A stretch of DNA of 64,000 nt from Catellatospora citrea (GTDB lineage: Bacteria; Actinomycetota; Actinomycetes; Mycobacteriales; Micromonosporaceae), in assembly GCF_003610235.1 (NCBI RefSeq), contig NZ_RAPR01000001.1:5456001-5520000 (forward strand), written 5' to 3'. Shown here in pieces: positions 25,306-31,849 of the stretch; the stretch's first letter is position 1, and every line of letters begins with the position of its first letter. The position numbers and the translations under genes are program-made. The notes beneath the pieces were generated by a model. The model saw nothing but the letters and a program-made list of their open reading frames with translations. It ran no database searches and was not told the DNA's origin.

Positions 25306-26637
25306 GTGTCAGTACGATATCCGATCACCGGGAGCACGGCAACGGCAATCGCGTCCTGCGTGGAGGAGGGCGTGCGCCGTGGCGCGCTCGCCCCCGGGGA
25401 CGCGCTGCCCAGCGTGCGGGCGCTGGCCGAGGAGCTGTCCGTCAGCCCGGCCACCGTCGCTGCCGCCTACCAGCGGCTGCGTGACCGGGGGATCGTGGTG
25501 ACCGCGGGCCGCCACGGCACCCGGGTGCGCCCGGTGACCCCGATCGCGACCGCCGGGACCGCCCGTGCCGTGCCGCTGCCCGCGGGCGTGCGTGACCTGA
25601 CCGACGGCGAGCCGGCCCCGTCGCTGCTGCCCGACCTCGCCCCGGTGCTGCGCCGGGTGGCCGACTCGATCGCCGGCGGCGCGGCCCCGCTGCGCTACGC
25701 CGACGCCGGGCCGCTGCCCGAACTGCTCGACCACGCCCGCACCCGGCTGCCCGTGCTGCCCGACGGTGCGGCGTACACCGTGGTCGGTGGTGCCCTGGAC
25801 GGCATCGACCGGCTGCTCGGCGCGCGGTTGCGGGCCGGTGACCGGGTGGCGGTCGAGGATCCGGGCTGGGGCGCGCTGCTGAACCTGATCGCGGCGCTGG
25901 GCCTGGTTCCGGTCTCCATGCCGGTCGACGATCAGGGGCCGGTGCCGGACGGGGTGCGGGCCGCGGTCGCCGCCGGCGCGCGCGCCGCGGTGATCACGAC
26001 CCGGGCGCAGAACCCGACCGGCGCGGCGGTGAGCGCGGCGCGGGCACGGGAGCTGCGACCGCTGCTGCGCGACGTGTTCGTGATCGAGGACGACCACGCG
26101 GGTGAGCTGGCGGCGGTGCCGTCGCACCCGGTCGCGGGCGGGGCGCACTGGGCGTTCGTCCGCAGCGCCAGCAAGCCGTACGGGCCTGACCTGCGCTGCG
26201 CGGTGATCGCGGGGGATCCGGAGACGGTGTCACGGGTCGCGGGGCGACTGCGGCTCGGGCCGGGCTGGGTGTCGGGGCTGCTCCAGCGCACCCTGCTGGA
26301 GCTGTGGCGGGACCCGGCGGCGGAGCGGGCGGTGGCGCAGGCCGGGCGGGTGTACGACGCGCGCCGCGACGGCCTGGTCGACGCGTTGCGGCGGCGGGGC
26401 GTCGCCGCGAGCGGGCGCACCGGGATCAACGTGTGGGTGCCGGTGGCCGACGAGACCGGCGCGGTGACTTCGCTGCGCGACGCCGGGTATGCGGTGGTGC
26501 CCGGGCACGTCTACCGCACCGCGACCGGGCCGGGGATCAGGATCACCATCGCGAGCCTGCGGGCCGAGGAGGTCGAGCCGCTGGCCGAGGCCGTGGCCGC
26601 CGCCGTGCACCCGTCCGCGGTGGCGGTGCTGCGCTGA
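25306..26637 (+). CDS. MocR/PdxR-family regulator (GntR helix-turn-helix plus aminotransferase-like domain)
   Basis: 443 residues. Residues 1-72 are a GntR winged helix (EEGVRRGALAPGDALPSVRALAEELSVSPATVAAAYQRLRDRGIVV). The remainder is a fold-type I aminotransferase domain with the PLP lysine in SASKPYGPDLRC (Lys290), the substrate arginine region GIRITIASL near the C-terminus, and TRAQNPTGAAVS. MocR proteins use PLP or aminated ligands as effectors and often control the adjacent divergent gene. Here the neighbour includes a PNPOx-like domain, which suggests a vitamin B6-linked or amine-sensing circuit. The GTG at 25306 is chosen because the promoter places +1 on it. Effector and target are inference. 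Confidence 0.88.
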   Translation: MSVRYPITGSTATAIASCVEEGVRRGALAPGDALPSVRALAEELSVSPATVAAAYQRLRDRGIVVTAGRHGTRVRPVTPIATAGTARAVPLPAGVRDLTDGEPAPSLLPDLAPVLRRVADSIAGGAAPLRYADAGPLPELLDHARTRLPVLPDGAAYTVVGGALDGIDRLLGARLRAGDRVAVEDPGWGALLNLIAALGLVPVSMPVDDQGPVPDGVRAAVAAGARAAVITTRAQNPTGAAVSAARARELRPLLRDVFVIEDDHAGELAAVPSHPVAGGAHWAFVRSASKPYGPDLRCAVIAGDPETVSRVAGRLRLGPGWVSGLLQRTLLELWRDPAAERAVAQAGRVYDARRDGLVDALRRRGVAASGRTGINVWVPVADETGAVTSLRDAGYAVVPGHVYRTATGPGIRITIASLRAEEVEPLAEAVAAAVHPSAVAVLR

Positions 26638-26654
26638 GCGCGACTCCGTCTTCG

Positions 26655-26719
26655 ATGGACGCTGGCCTATCACATCGAGTTCGATCCACGAATAATCGAT
26701 GTGATAGGCCGGCGTCCAT
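26655..26719. repeat. Palindromic repeat family E, copy 2 (intact)
   Basis: ATGGACGCTGGCCTATCACA at the left pairs with TGTGATAGGCCGGCGTCCAT at the right with one mismatch; the centre is TCGAGTTCGATCCACGAATAATCGA. It lies between the convergent MocR and zinc-ribbon genes. It is the intact counterpart of the copy split by IS30. Confidence 0.85.
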
Positions 26720-26741
26720 GTAAATCGAGGTGGATGCGCGG

Positions 26742-26771
26742 GCGAGCGGGCCGAGGTTGCGGCCCGCTCGC
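26742..26771. terminator. Bidirectional hairpin downstream of the zinc-ribbon gene
   Basis: GCGAGCGGGCC (26742-26752), loop GAGGTTGC, GGCCCGCTCGC (26761-26771): a perfect 11-bp stem between convergent genes, immediately beside repeat E copy 2. Confidence 0.65.
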
Positions 26772-26779
26772 GGGGCGGA

Positions 26780-27085
26780 TCAGCCGAAGAGGTCCTCGAA
26801 GAAGGACTCGTTGTGCTTCTTGTGCTTCTTGTGGTGGCCGTGGTCGTCGTAACGGTGCTGGTCGTGCCGGGGGTACGACGGGTCGGAGTAGCCATGCTGC
26901 TGCTGCGGGGGCGGCGGGGCGGCATGCTGCTGGTTGCCGTGCCAGGCGTTCTCGGCCGCGGTCAGCCGCTCCAGCTCACCGCGGTCGAGGAAGATGCCGC
27001 GGCACTCGGTGCACTGGTCGACGGTGACGCCGTTGCGCTCGTACTGCCGCATCTGTCCATGGCATTTCGGGCATGTCATCTGCAT
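26780..27085 (-). CDS. TFIIB-type zinc-ribbon protein
   Basis: 101 residues. The N-terminal ribbon has two CxxC pairs in MTCPKCHGQMRQYERNGVTVDQCTECRGIFLDRGELERL (residues 3-41), the zf-TFIIB pattern of small bacterial zinc-ribbon proteins. A Gln/Pro-rich middle and a strikingly His/Lys-rich tail (YDDHGHHKKHKKHNESFFEDLFG) follow; the tail could bind metals or nucleic acid. Function unknown. Start ATG at 27083-27085 (minus strand); a second ATG two codons later is possible. It is divergent from the downstream acetyltransferase. Confidence 0.85.
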   Translation of the reverse strand: MQMTCPKCHGQMRQYERNGVTVDQCTECRGIFLDRGELERLTAAENAWHGNQQHAAPPPPQQQHGYSDPSYPRHDQHRYDDHGHHKKHKKHNESFFEDLFG

Positions 27086-27157
27086 GCGGCCGAGCGTACC
27101 CAGTCGCGTCCATAGTCGATCATGGGTAATCCGCGCGCCGGGAGGCGGAGCGGGCCG

Positions 27158-27163
27158 TACGGT
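27158..27163 (+). promoter_or_regulatory. -10 element (TACGGT) of the GNAT gene, leaderless arrangement
   Basis: TACGGT ends 6 bases before ATG 27170; no ribosome site precedes the ATG. Confidence 0.4.
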
Positions 27164-27169
27164 GACGGC

Positions 27170-27676
27170 ATGACGACGTTGCAGGGCGAGCGGGTCACGC
27201 TGCGGCCGGCCGGCCCGGAGGACGTGGACGGCCTCGCCGCGATCCGGGCCACGCCGGAGGTCCGCGTCCGGTGGCAGGGCGACGACCTCGTCGCGGAGAT
27301 CAAGGACGACCTGGCCGATCCCGATCTCGAACTGCTCGCCATCGAGCACGAGGGCCGGGTCGTCGGCGCCATCCAGTGGCACGAGGAGACCGACGCCATG
27401 TACCGCCACGCGGGCATGGACCTGTACCTCGACCCCGTGGTGCACGGCCGCGGCCTGGGCTCGGACGCCGTACGCACGCTGTCCCGGCACCTGATCCACG
27501 AGCTGGGCCACCACCGGCTCGTCATCGACCCCGCCGCGGACAACACCGCGGCCATCGCCTGCTACGCCAAGGTCGGCTTCCAGCCGGTGGGCGTGATGCG
27601 CCGCTACGAGCTCGGCCCCGACGGCTCCTGGCACGACGGCCTCCTGATGGACCTTCTCCCGGAGGATCTGCGGTAG
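27170..27676 (+). CDS. GNAT-family N-acetyltransferase
   Basis: 168 residues. The acetyl-CoA-binding motif A is VHGRGLGSDAVRTLSRHLI (about residues 87-105, R/QxxGxG/A), preceded by beta strands (GMDLYLDPVV). The C-terminal part AAIACYAKVGFQPVGVMRRYELGPDGSWHDGLLMDLL matches GNATs often labelled aminoglycoside 6'-N-acetyltransferase, but the resemblance is generic and I do not assign a drug substrate. ATG 27170 is chosen over the upstream ATG at 27122 because a -10-like TACGGT lies 6 bases before it and similarity starts there. It stands alone, followed by a degraded family C repeat. Confidence 0.85.
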   Translation: MTTLQGERVTLRPAGPEDVDGLAAIRATPEVRVRWQGDDLVAEIKDDLADPDLELLAIEHEGRVVGAIQWHEETDAMYRHAGMDLYLDPVVHGRGLGSDAVRTLSRHLIHELGHHRLVIDPAADNTAAIACYAKVGFQPVGVMRRYELGPDGSWHDGLLMDLLPEDLR

Positions 27677-27705
27677 GCGGGCGCCGTGGGGCGGCTGCGG
27701 GGGGA

Positions 27706-27770
27706 GAGCGCTGTTCCGTGTCGGGATCTGCGGCTTGACCTGAGATTTCGGCACCGGACGGCGATCTTCG
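27706..27770. repeat. Palindromic repeat family C, degraded copy 3
   Basis: Left part GCGCTGTTCCGTGTCGGGAT and right part TTCGGCACCGGACGGCGATC resemble the arms of the family C copies at 33732-33796 and 38956-39022, with GACCTGAG in the middle as in copy 1. Arms pair poorly, so it is a relic or a divergent member. It follows the GNAT gene. Confidence 0.5.
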
Positions 27771-27854
27771 CCGAAACCCGGGGCGACGCGGGGCCGGGGG
27801 ATCGGGCAAGGTAGGGGAAGCGCCCACACCCCTTACGCCCCCGGGAGCCCCCTC

Positions 27855-29147
27855 ATGACGTCTGCTGTCGCCGTGCGCAGCGCGGTGCAGGTCAGAACCG
27901 TCCGCCTACTCATGGTCGTCGAGGTCGTCAGCGGCCTGGGCGTGGCCATGGGCATCTCGGTCGGCGCACTGCTCACCCGGGCGATGGCGGGCACCGCCCT
28001 GTCCGGGGCGGCGCAGAGCGCGGCGGTGGTCGGCGGCGGCGTGCTGGCCGTGCCCGCCGCGGCGCTGATGAGCCGGTACGGCAGGCGGCCCGGCCTGGCC
28101 CTGTGCTACCTCACCGGCGCGGTGGGCGGGGTGGCGGTGCTGGGCTCGGCGCTGCTCGACTCGATCCCGCTGCTGTTCGTCGGCTTCTTCCTGTTCGGCG
28201 CGGGCAGCACCGCGAAGCTGCAGTCCCGGTACGCCGCGACCGACCTGGCCGAGCCGCACCGCCGAGGTCGCCAGCTGTCGCTGGTGGTGTGGTCCACCAC
28301 GCTCGGCGCGGTGATCGGCCCGAACCTGGCCTCCCCGCTGGGCGGGACGCTGTCGCGGTACGGCATCCCGGAGCTGGCCGGCCCGTTCGCCTTCGCGGCG
28401 GTGTCGTTCCTGCTCAGCGCGCTGCTGCTCACCGTGTTCCTGCGCCCCGACCCGCTGCTGACGGCGCAGGCGCTGACAGCGCAGACCCTGGCGGCCACGG
28501 ACCCCGCGCCCGCCGCCGTGGCCGACGGGGCGCAGCGGCAGACACTGGGTACGGCGGCGCGGGCGGTGCTGGCCTCGCCCGCCGCCCGGCTCGGCATGGC
28601 CGCGATGGCACTGGGCCACCTGGTCATGGTCGCGGTGATGGCGATGACGCCGGTGCACATCGGGGAGACCCACAGCGCCCCGGACACGCTGCGCATCGTC
28701 GGGTTCGTGCTGAGCGTGCACGTGGCCGGGATGTACGGGCTGTCGCCCGTGGTGGGGTGGCTCACCGACCGGGCGGGCCGGGTGCCGGTGATCCTGGGCG
28801 GGGTCGCGCTGCTGATCGCCGCGTGTGCGGTCGCCGCCACCGCCGGCCACGACACGGCGCTGCTGACCGCCGCGCTGCTGATGCTGGGGCTGGGCTGGTC
28901 GGGCACCATGGTCGCCGGGTCGACGCTGTTCACCGAATCGCTGCCGGCCGCGGTCAAGGCCCGCGCGCAGGGCCTGTCCGACCTGGTCACCGGCCTGTCC
29001 GGGGCGAGCGCCGGGGTGCTGTCGGGGATCGTCGTGGAGCTGTCCGGGTACGCCGTGCTGGCCCTGCTCGCCGCGCTGACCACGATCCCGCTGATCGCGC
29101 TGGCGCTGCGGCCGTCCACGCTCGCCGCGGTGAAGGTGGCAGACTAG
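27855..29147 (+). CDS. MFS transporter
   Basis: 430 residues with 11-12 predicted membrane helices in two halves separated by a loop near residues 200-230. MFS loop 2-3 shows MSRYGRRPGLALCYLTGAVGG (G-R-R-P-G type, around residues 76-96), and the second half has LTDRAGRVPVILGG. Opening residues MTSAVAVRSAVQVRTVRLL are basic. The family exports drugs or small metabolites by proton antiport; substrate unknown. ATG 27855 has GGGAG 7-8 bases upstream. Only four bases separate its stop from the DUF3046 start, so it may be cotranscribed with the recA-proximal gene. Confidence 0.88.
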   Translation: MTSAVAVRSAVQVRTVRLLMVVEVVSGLGVAMGISVGALLTRAMAGTALSGAAQSAAVVGGGVLAVPAAALMSRYGRRPGLALCYLTGAVGGVAVLGSALLDSIPLLFVGFFLFGAGSTAKLQSRYAATDLAEPHRRGRQLSLVVWSTTLGAVIGPNLASPLGGTLSRYGIPELAGPFAFAAVSFLLSALLLTVFLRPDPLLTAQALTAQTLAATDPAPAAVADGAQRQTLGTAARAVLASPAARLGMAAMALGHLVMVAVMAMTPVHIGETHSAPDTLRIVGFVLSVHVAGMYGLSPVVGWLTDRAGRVPVILGGVALLIAACAVAATAGHDTALLTAALLMLGLGWSGTMVAGSTLFTESLPAAVKARAQGLSDLVTGLSGASAGVLSGIVVELSGYAVLALLAALTTIPLIALALRPSTLAAVKVAD

Positions 29148-29151
29148 CCCG

Positions 29152-29352
29152 ATGCGACGGACCGACTTCTACGAGCGGCTGACCGAGGTCTTCGGCCCCG
29201 CCTACGCCGCCAGCGTCGCCGCCGACCAGGTGCTGCCGCAGCTGGGCGGGCGGACGATCGACACCGCCCTGGCCGACGGCGAGGAGGTGCACGTCATCTG
29301 GCGTGCCGTGTGCGACCAGTACGCCGAACGGGTGCCCGGCCGCCTGCGCTGA
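29152..29352 (+). CDS. DUF3046 family protein
   Basis: 66 residues: MRRTDFYERLTEVFGPAYAASVAADQVLPQLGGRTIDTALADGEEVHVIWRAVC... is the DUF3046 pattern. This short protein of unknown function is almost always encoded just upstream of recA in actinobacteria, as here. Its N-terminal segment is helical and the conserved W-R-A-V-C is near the C-terminus. The start is ATG 29152, 4 bases after the MFS stop. It precedes a 157-base gap that contains the recA control region. Confidence 0.92.
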   Translation: MRRTDFYERLTEVFGPAYAASVAADQVLPQLGGRTIDTALADGEEVHVIWRAVCDQYAERVPGRLR

Positions 29353-29396
29353 CGGTTTGCGTGTGCGAGCACACCTACGGCGTGGCAGGATGGCGC

Positions 29397-29419
29397 TCGT
29401 ACACGTGTTCGGCTATCGT
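29397..29419 (+). promoter_or_regulatory. SOS box and distal promoter of recA
   Basis: TCGTACACGTGTTCGG at 29397-29412 matches the actinobacterial/Gram-positive LexA box TCGAACNNNNGTTCGA at 10 of 12 specified positions. TATCGT at 29414-29419 is a -10 candidate immediately downstream, so LexA binding would cover the promoter spacer. Matches established SOS control of recA. Confidence 0.65.
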
Positions 29420-29480
29420 CCACAACCAGTGCTTTGTGCATGCCGTGGTTGTCCACAGGCCCGGCGTGCCCGTATCGCCT

Positions 29481-29503
29481 TTGTCGGACCCAGCGCCTAG
29501 CGT
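29481..29503 (+). promoter_or_regulatory. RecA-NDp-like (LexA-independent) proximal promoter of recA
   Basis: TTGTCGGAC (29481-29489), exactly 8 bases, then TAGCGT (29498-29503) fits the mycobacterial RecA-NDp motif TTGTCRGTG-N8-TANNNT with two mismatches in the first block. This motif marks LexA-independent, PafBC-dependent damage-inducible promoters in mycobacteria. The -10 ends 6 bases before the GTG at 29510, implying a leaderless transcript. Confidence 0.55.
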
Positions 29504-29509
29504 GTCGGC

Positions 29510-30619
29510 GTGACGAAGAAGGCTGCGAAGTCGGCGACTGACAGTGCCCTAAAAGAGGTGGCGACGAAGATGGCGGCTAACCCCGATAAGAGCAAGGCTC
29601 TCGACCTGGCGCTCGCCCAGATCGACAAGCAGTTCGGCAAGGGCTCGGTGATGCGTCTCGGCGAGCGGCCGCAGGTGCAGATGGCGATCATCCCCACCGG
29701 CTCCATCGCCCTGGACGTGGCGCTGGGCATCGGCGGCCTGCCGCGCGGGCGCATCGTCGAGATCTACGGCCCGGAGTCCAGCGGCAAGACCTCGCTGGCC
29801 CTGCACGCGATCGCGAACGTGCAGCGCAACGGCGGCATCGCGGCGATCATCGACGCCGAGCACGCGCTCGACCCGGAGTACGCGAAGAACCTCGGCGTCG
29901 ACACCGACGCCCTGTTGGTCTCGCAGCCGGACACCGGTGAGCAGGCGCTGGAGATCGCGGACATGCTGGTGCGCTCCGGCGCGCTGGACCTCATCGTGAT
30001 CGACTCGGTGGCGGCGCTGGTGCCCCGCGCCGAGATCGAGGGTGAGATGGGTGACAGCCACGTCGGTCTGCAGGCCCGCCTCATGAGTCAGGCGCTGCGC
30101 AAGATGACCGGTGGCCTGCACAGCTCCAACACCACCGCGATCTTCATCAACCAGCTGCGCGAGAAGATCGGCGTCATGTTCGGCAGCCCGGAGACCACCA
30201 CCGGTGGCAAGGCGCTGAAGTTCTACGCCTCGGTGCGCCTGGACATCCGCCGCATCGAGAGCCTGAAGGACGGCACCGAGGTCGTGGGTAACCGCACCCG
30301 CGTCAAGGTGGTCAAGAACAAGGTCGCCTCGCCGTTCAAGCAGGCCGAGTTCGACATCATGTACGGCAAGGGCATCTCGCGTGAGGGTTCGCTGATCGAC
30401 GTCGGCGTCGAGCAGAACATCATCCGCAAGGCCGGCGCCTGGTACACGTACGAGGGCGACCAGCTGGGCCAGGGCAAGGAGAAGGCGCGCGAGTTCCTCA
30501 AGGAGAACCCGGACGTCGCCGCAGAGATCGAGAAGAAGATCCTGGAGAAGCTGGGCGTCGGCCAGTCGAGCGTGTCGGACGCCGCGGGCGGCCCGGCGCT
30601 GCCGCCGGTCGACTTCTGA
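29510..30619 (+). CDS. recA: Recombinase RecA
   Basis: 369 residues from GTG 29510, or 349 from ATG 29570. RecA forms filaments on single-stranded DNA for recombination and triggers LexA self-cleavage. Walker A GPESSGKT (about residues 87-94), the core [22 protein letters not shown], and [20 protein letters not shown] are intact, and the C-terminus carries an acidic/basic tail. No intein is present. Two starts compete: ATG 29570 has AAAGAGGTG 9 bases upstream and gives the length usual for relatives; GTG 29510 sits exactly where a leaderless transcript from the proximal promoter would start. Both may be used. recX follows 28 bases downstream. Confidence 0.98.
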   Translation: MTKKAAKSATDSALKEVATKMAANPDKSKALDLALAQIDKQFGKGSVMRLGERPQVQMAIIPTGSIALDVALGIGGLPRGRIVEIYGPESSGKTSLALHAIANVQRNGGIAAIIDAEHALDPEYAKNLGVDTDALLVSQPDTGEQALEIADMLVRSGALDLIVIDSVAALVPRAEIEGEMGDSHVGLQARLMSQALRKMTGGLHSSNTTAIFINQLREKIGVMFGSPETTTGGKALKFYASVRLDIRRIESLKDGTEVVGNRTRVKVVKNKVASPFKQAEFDIMYGKGISREGSLIDVGVEQNIIRKAGAWYTYEGDQLGQGKEKAREFLKENPDVAAEIEKKILEKLGVGQSSVSDAAGGPALPPVDF

Positions 30620-30647
30620 TCGACGCCTGAGCAGCTGACAGATCGTC

Positions 30648-31343
30648 ATGGTGGGACGCCGTCGCGGTGCGCGCACCGGCCGGGGATGGGACGCGAAGCC
30701 GTCCGCCCCGGCCCGGCCCGCGCGCCCCGGCGACGACGGCTCGGCCTCGCCCGAGGGCGACGGCGCGGCGGAGGAGACCTCGCCCCGGGCGGAGCGGGCC
30801 GCGCGCCGGCAGGCGCAACGTGATCCACACGAGCTGGCGCGCGAGATCTGCCTGCGCCAGCTCGCGGTGCGGCCGCGCACCCGGGCGGAGCTGGCCGCCG
30901 CGATGCGGGCCAAGGACGTGGCCGACGAGGTCGCCGAGGCGGTGCTCGACCGCTACGACGAGGTCGGCATGATCGATGATGCGGCGTTCGCGCGGGCCTG
31001 GGTGTCCAGCCGCCATCACGGCAAGGGACTGGCCTCCCGCGCGCTGGGCCAGGAGCTGCGGCGGCGTGGGGTCGACCAGGAGGTCGTCACCGAGGCGCTG
31101 GCCGAGCTGGACGACGAGACCCAGGCGCAGACGGCGTACGAGCTGGCGGTGCGCAAGCTGCGCACGACGCGGGGCGAGCCGGACGCGGTGTTCCGCCGTG
31201 TGGTGGGCGCGCTGGCGCGCAAGGGCTACCCGGGCGGGGTGGCGGTGCGGGCCGTGAAGGACGCCCTGGCCGCGCGCAGCGCCGAGGACGCGGAGCTGGC
31301 GGAGCTGCTCGACCCCGATCTGTTCGACACGCCGGAGCAGTGA
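30648..31343 (+). CDS. recX: RecA regulator RecX
   Basis: 231 residues. RecX binds RecA filaments and limits recombination and SOS. The first ~60 residues are Arg/Pro-rich and disordered (MVGRRRGARTGRG...). The tandem helical repeats of the family follow: LAREICLRQLAVRPRTRAELAAAM, VLDRYDEVGMIDDAAFARAWVSSRH, GLASRALGQELRRRGVDQEVV, and a third repeat with AVFRRVVGALARKGYPGGVAVRAV. ATG 30648 has no strong ribosome site, suggesting coupling to recA. Acidic C-terminal tail (AEDAELAELLDPDLFDTPEQ). Confidence 0.93.
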   Translation: MVGRRRGARTGRGWDAKPSAPARPARPGDDGSASPEGDGAAEETSPRAERAARRQAQRDPHELAREICLRQLAVRPRTRAELAAAMRAKDVADEVAEAVLDRYDEVGMIDDAAFARAWVSSRHHGKGLASRALGQELRRRGVDQEVVTEALAELDDETQAQTAYELAVRKLRTTRGEPDAVFRRVVGALARKGYPGGVAVRAVKDALAARSAEDAELAELLDPDLFDTPEQ

Positions 31344-31819
31344 ATTTCTCGGCCTTCGGTCGGGTTCGCGACACGCCGGGCGAGGCGTCGGTTCGCCGGT
31401 CAGGTCACGGTTCGGCATCGACCGCCTGCCTGACAACCGGACACAATGGGCGATGCGTCCGTCTTGGTGTCCGATCATGAGTTCTTGACCGGACCGCCAT
31501 CGGCAACCTAGCCTCGCAGGAGAGGTATCACCGACCAGTTCGTGTTAAACCACACAACATAGAACGTGTAACAGTACGACAACAGTTTTTCCTGGTGAGG
31601 ACACGTGCAGCCGCCGTACCCCTGCGGCTGCCTACATGTAGTCGCAGCTCAGGGCCGTTGTAGCGGTTCGCGGGCTCTGGCGCGTCGGTCGCGCCCGCCG
31701 TTGTGGCGGGTGCCGCCGGGCCGTGCCGTGCGCGTCGTGTGGCGGGTCCGCACACCTGGTCGGGTTGCCTCCGCGCCGGCACCACCGTGTCGGCGGTTCG
31801 GAACGTCAGGAGGCGGGCC
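31344..31819 (+). promoter_or_regulatory. Long leader region of rny
   Basis: 476 bases without a convincing gene. A promoter-like TTGACC (31485-31490), 18-base spacer and TAGCCT (31509-31514) would start RNA near 31521 and give a ~325-nt leader. Within it are a hairpin (GCAGCCGC 31607-31614 with GCGGCTGC 31624-31631), the 10-bp palindrome CTACATGTAG (31632-31641), and further GC-rich repeats. An open frame 31605-31823 (72 codons, Arg/Pro-rich) has a GGTGAGG upstream and ends in an ATGA overlap with the 31820 ORF. I do not call it a gene. Confidence 0.45.
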
Positions 31820-31849
31820 ATGACCGAGTACGACGGGCGAGTGGCATGA
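31820..31849 (+). CDS. Nine-codon leader ORF coupled to rny
   Basis: ATG 31820 begins MTEYDGRVA and stops at TGA 31847-31849. The best ribosome site of the area, AGGAGG at 31808-31813, is 6 bases before this ATG. Its stop overlaps the rny ATG (31846) as ATGA, so rny translation may depend on ribosomes finishing the leader peptide. Whether the peptide has a function is unknown; it could be only a coupling device. Too short for standard gene calling. Confidence 0.5.
   Translation: MTEYDGRVA

Noticed and set aside
27170..27676. Aminoglycoside 6'-N-acetyltransferase resistance gene
   Set aside because: Similarity is limited to general GNAT features; no resistance context.
31605..31823. 72-codon ORF in the rny leader, starting GTG 31605 with GGTGAGG upstream and ending in ATGA with the nine-codon ORF
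   Set aside because: Composition is Arg/Pro/Gly-rich with no recognisable motifs, and its start overlaps a hairpin. I keep only the short coupled ORF as a possible feature.
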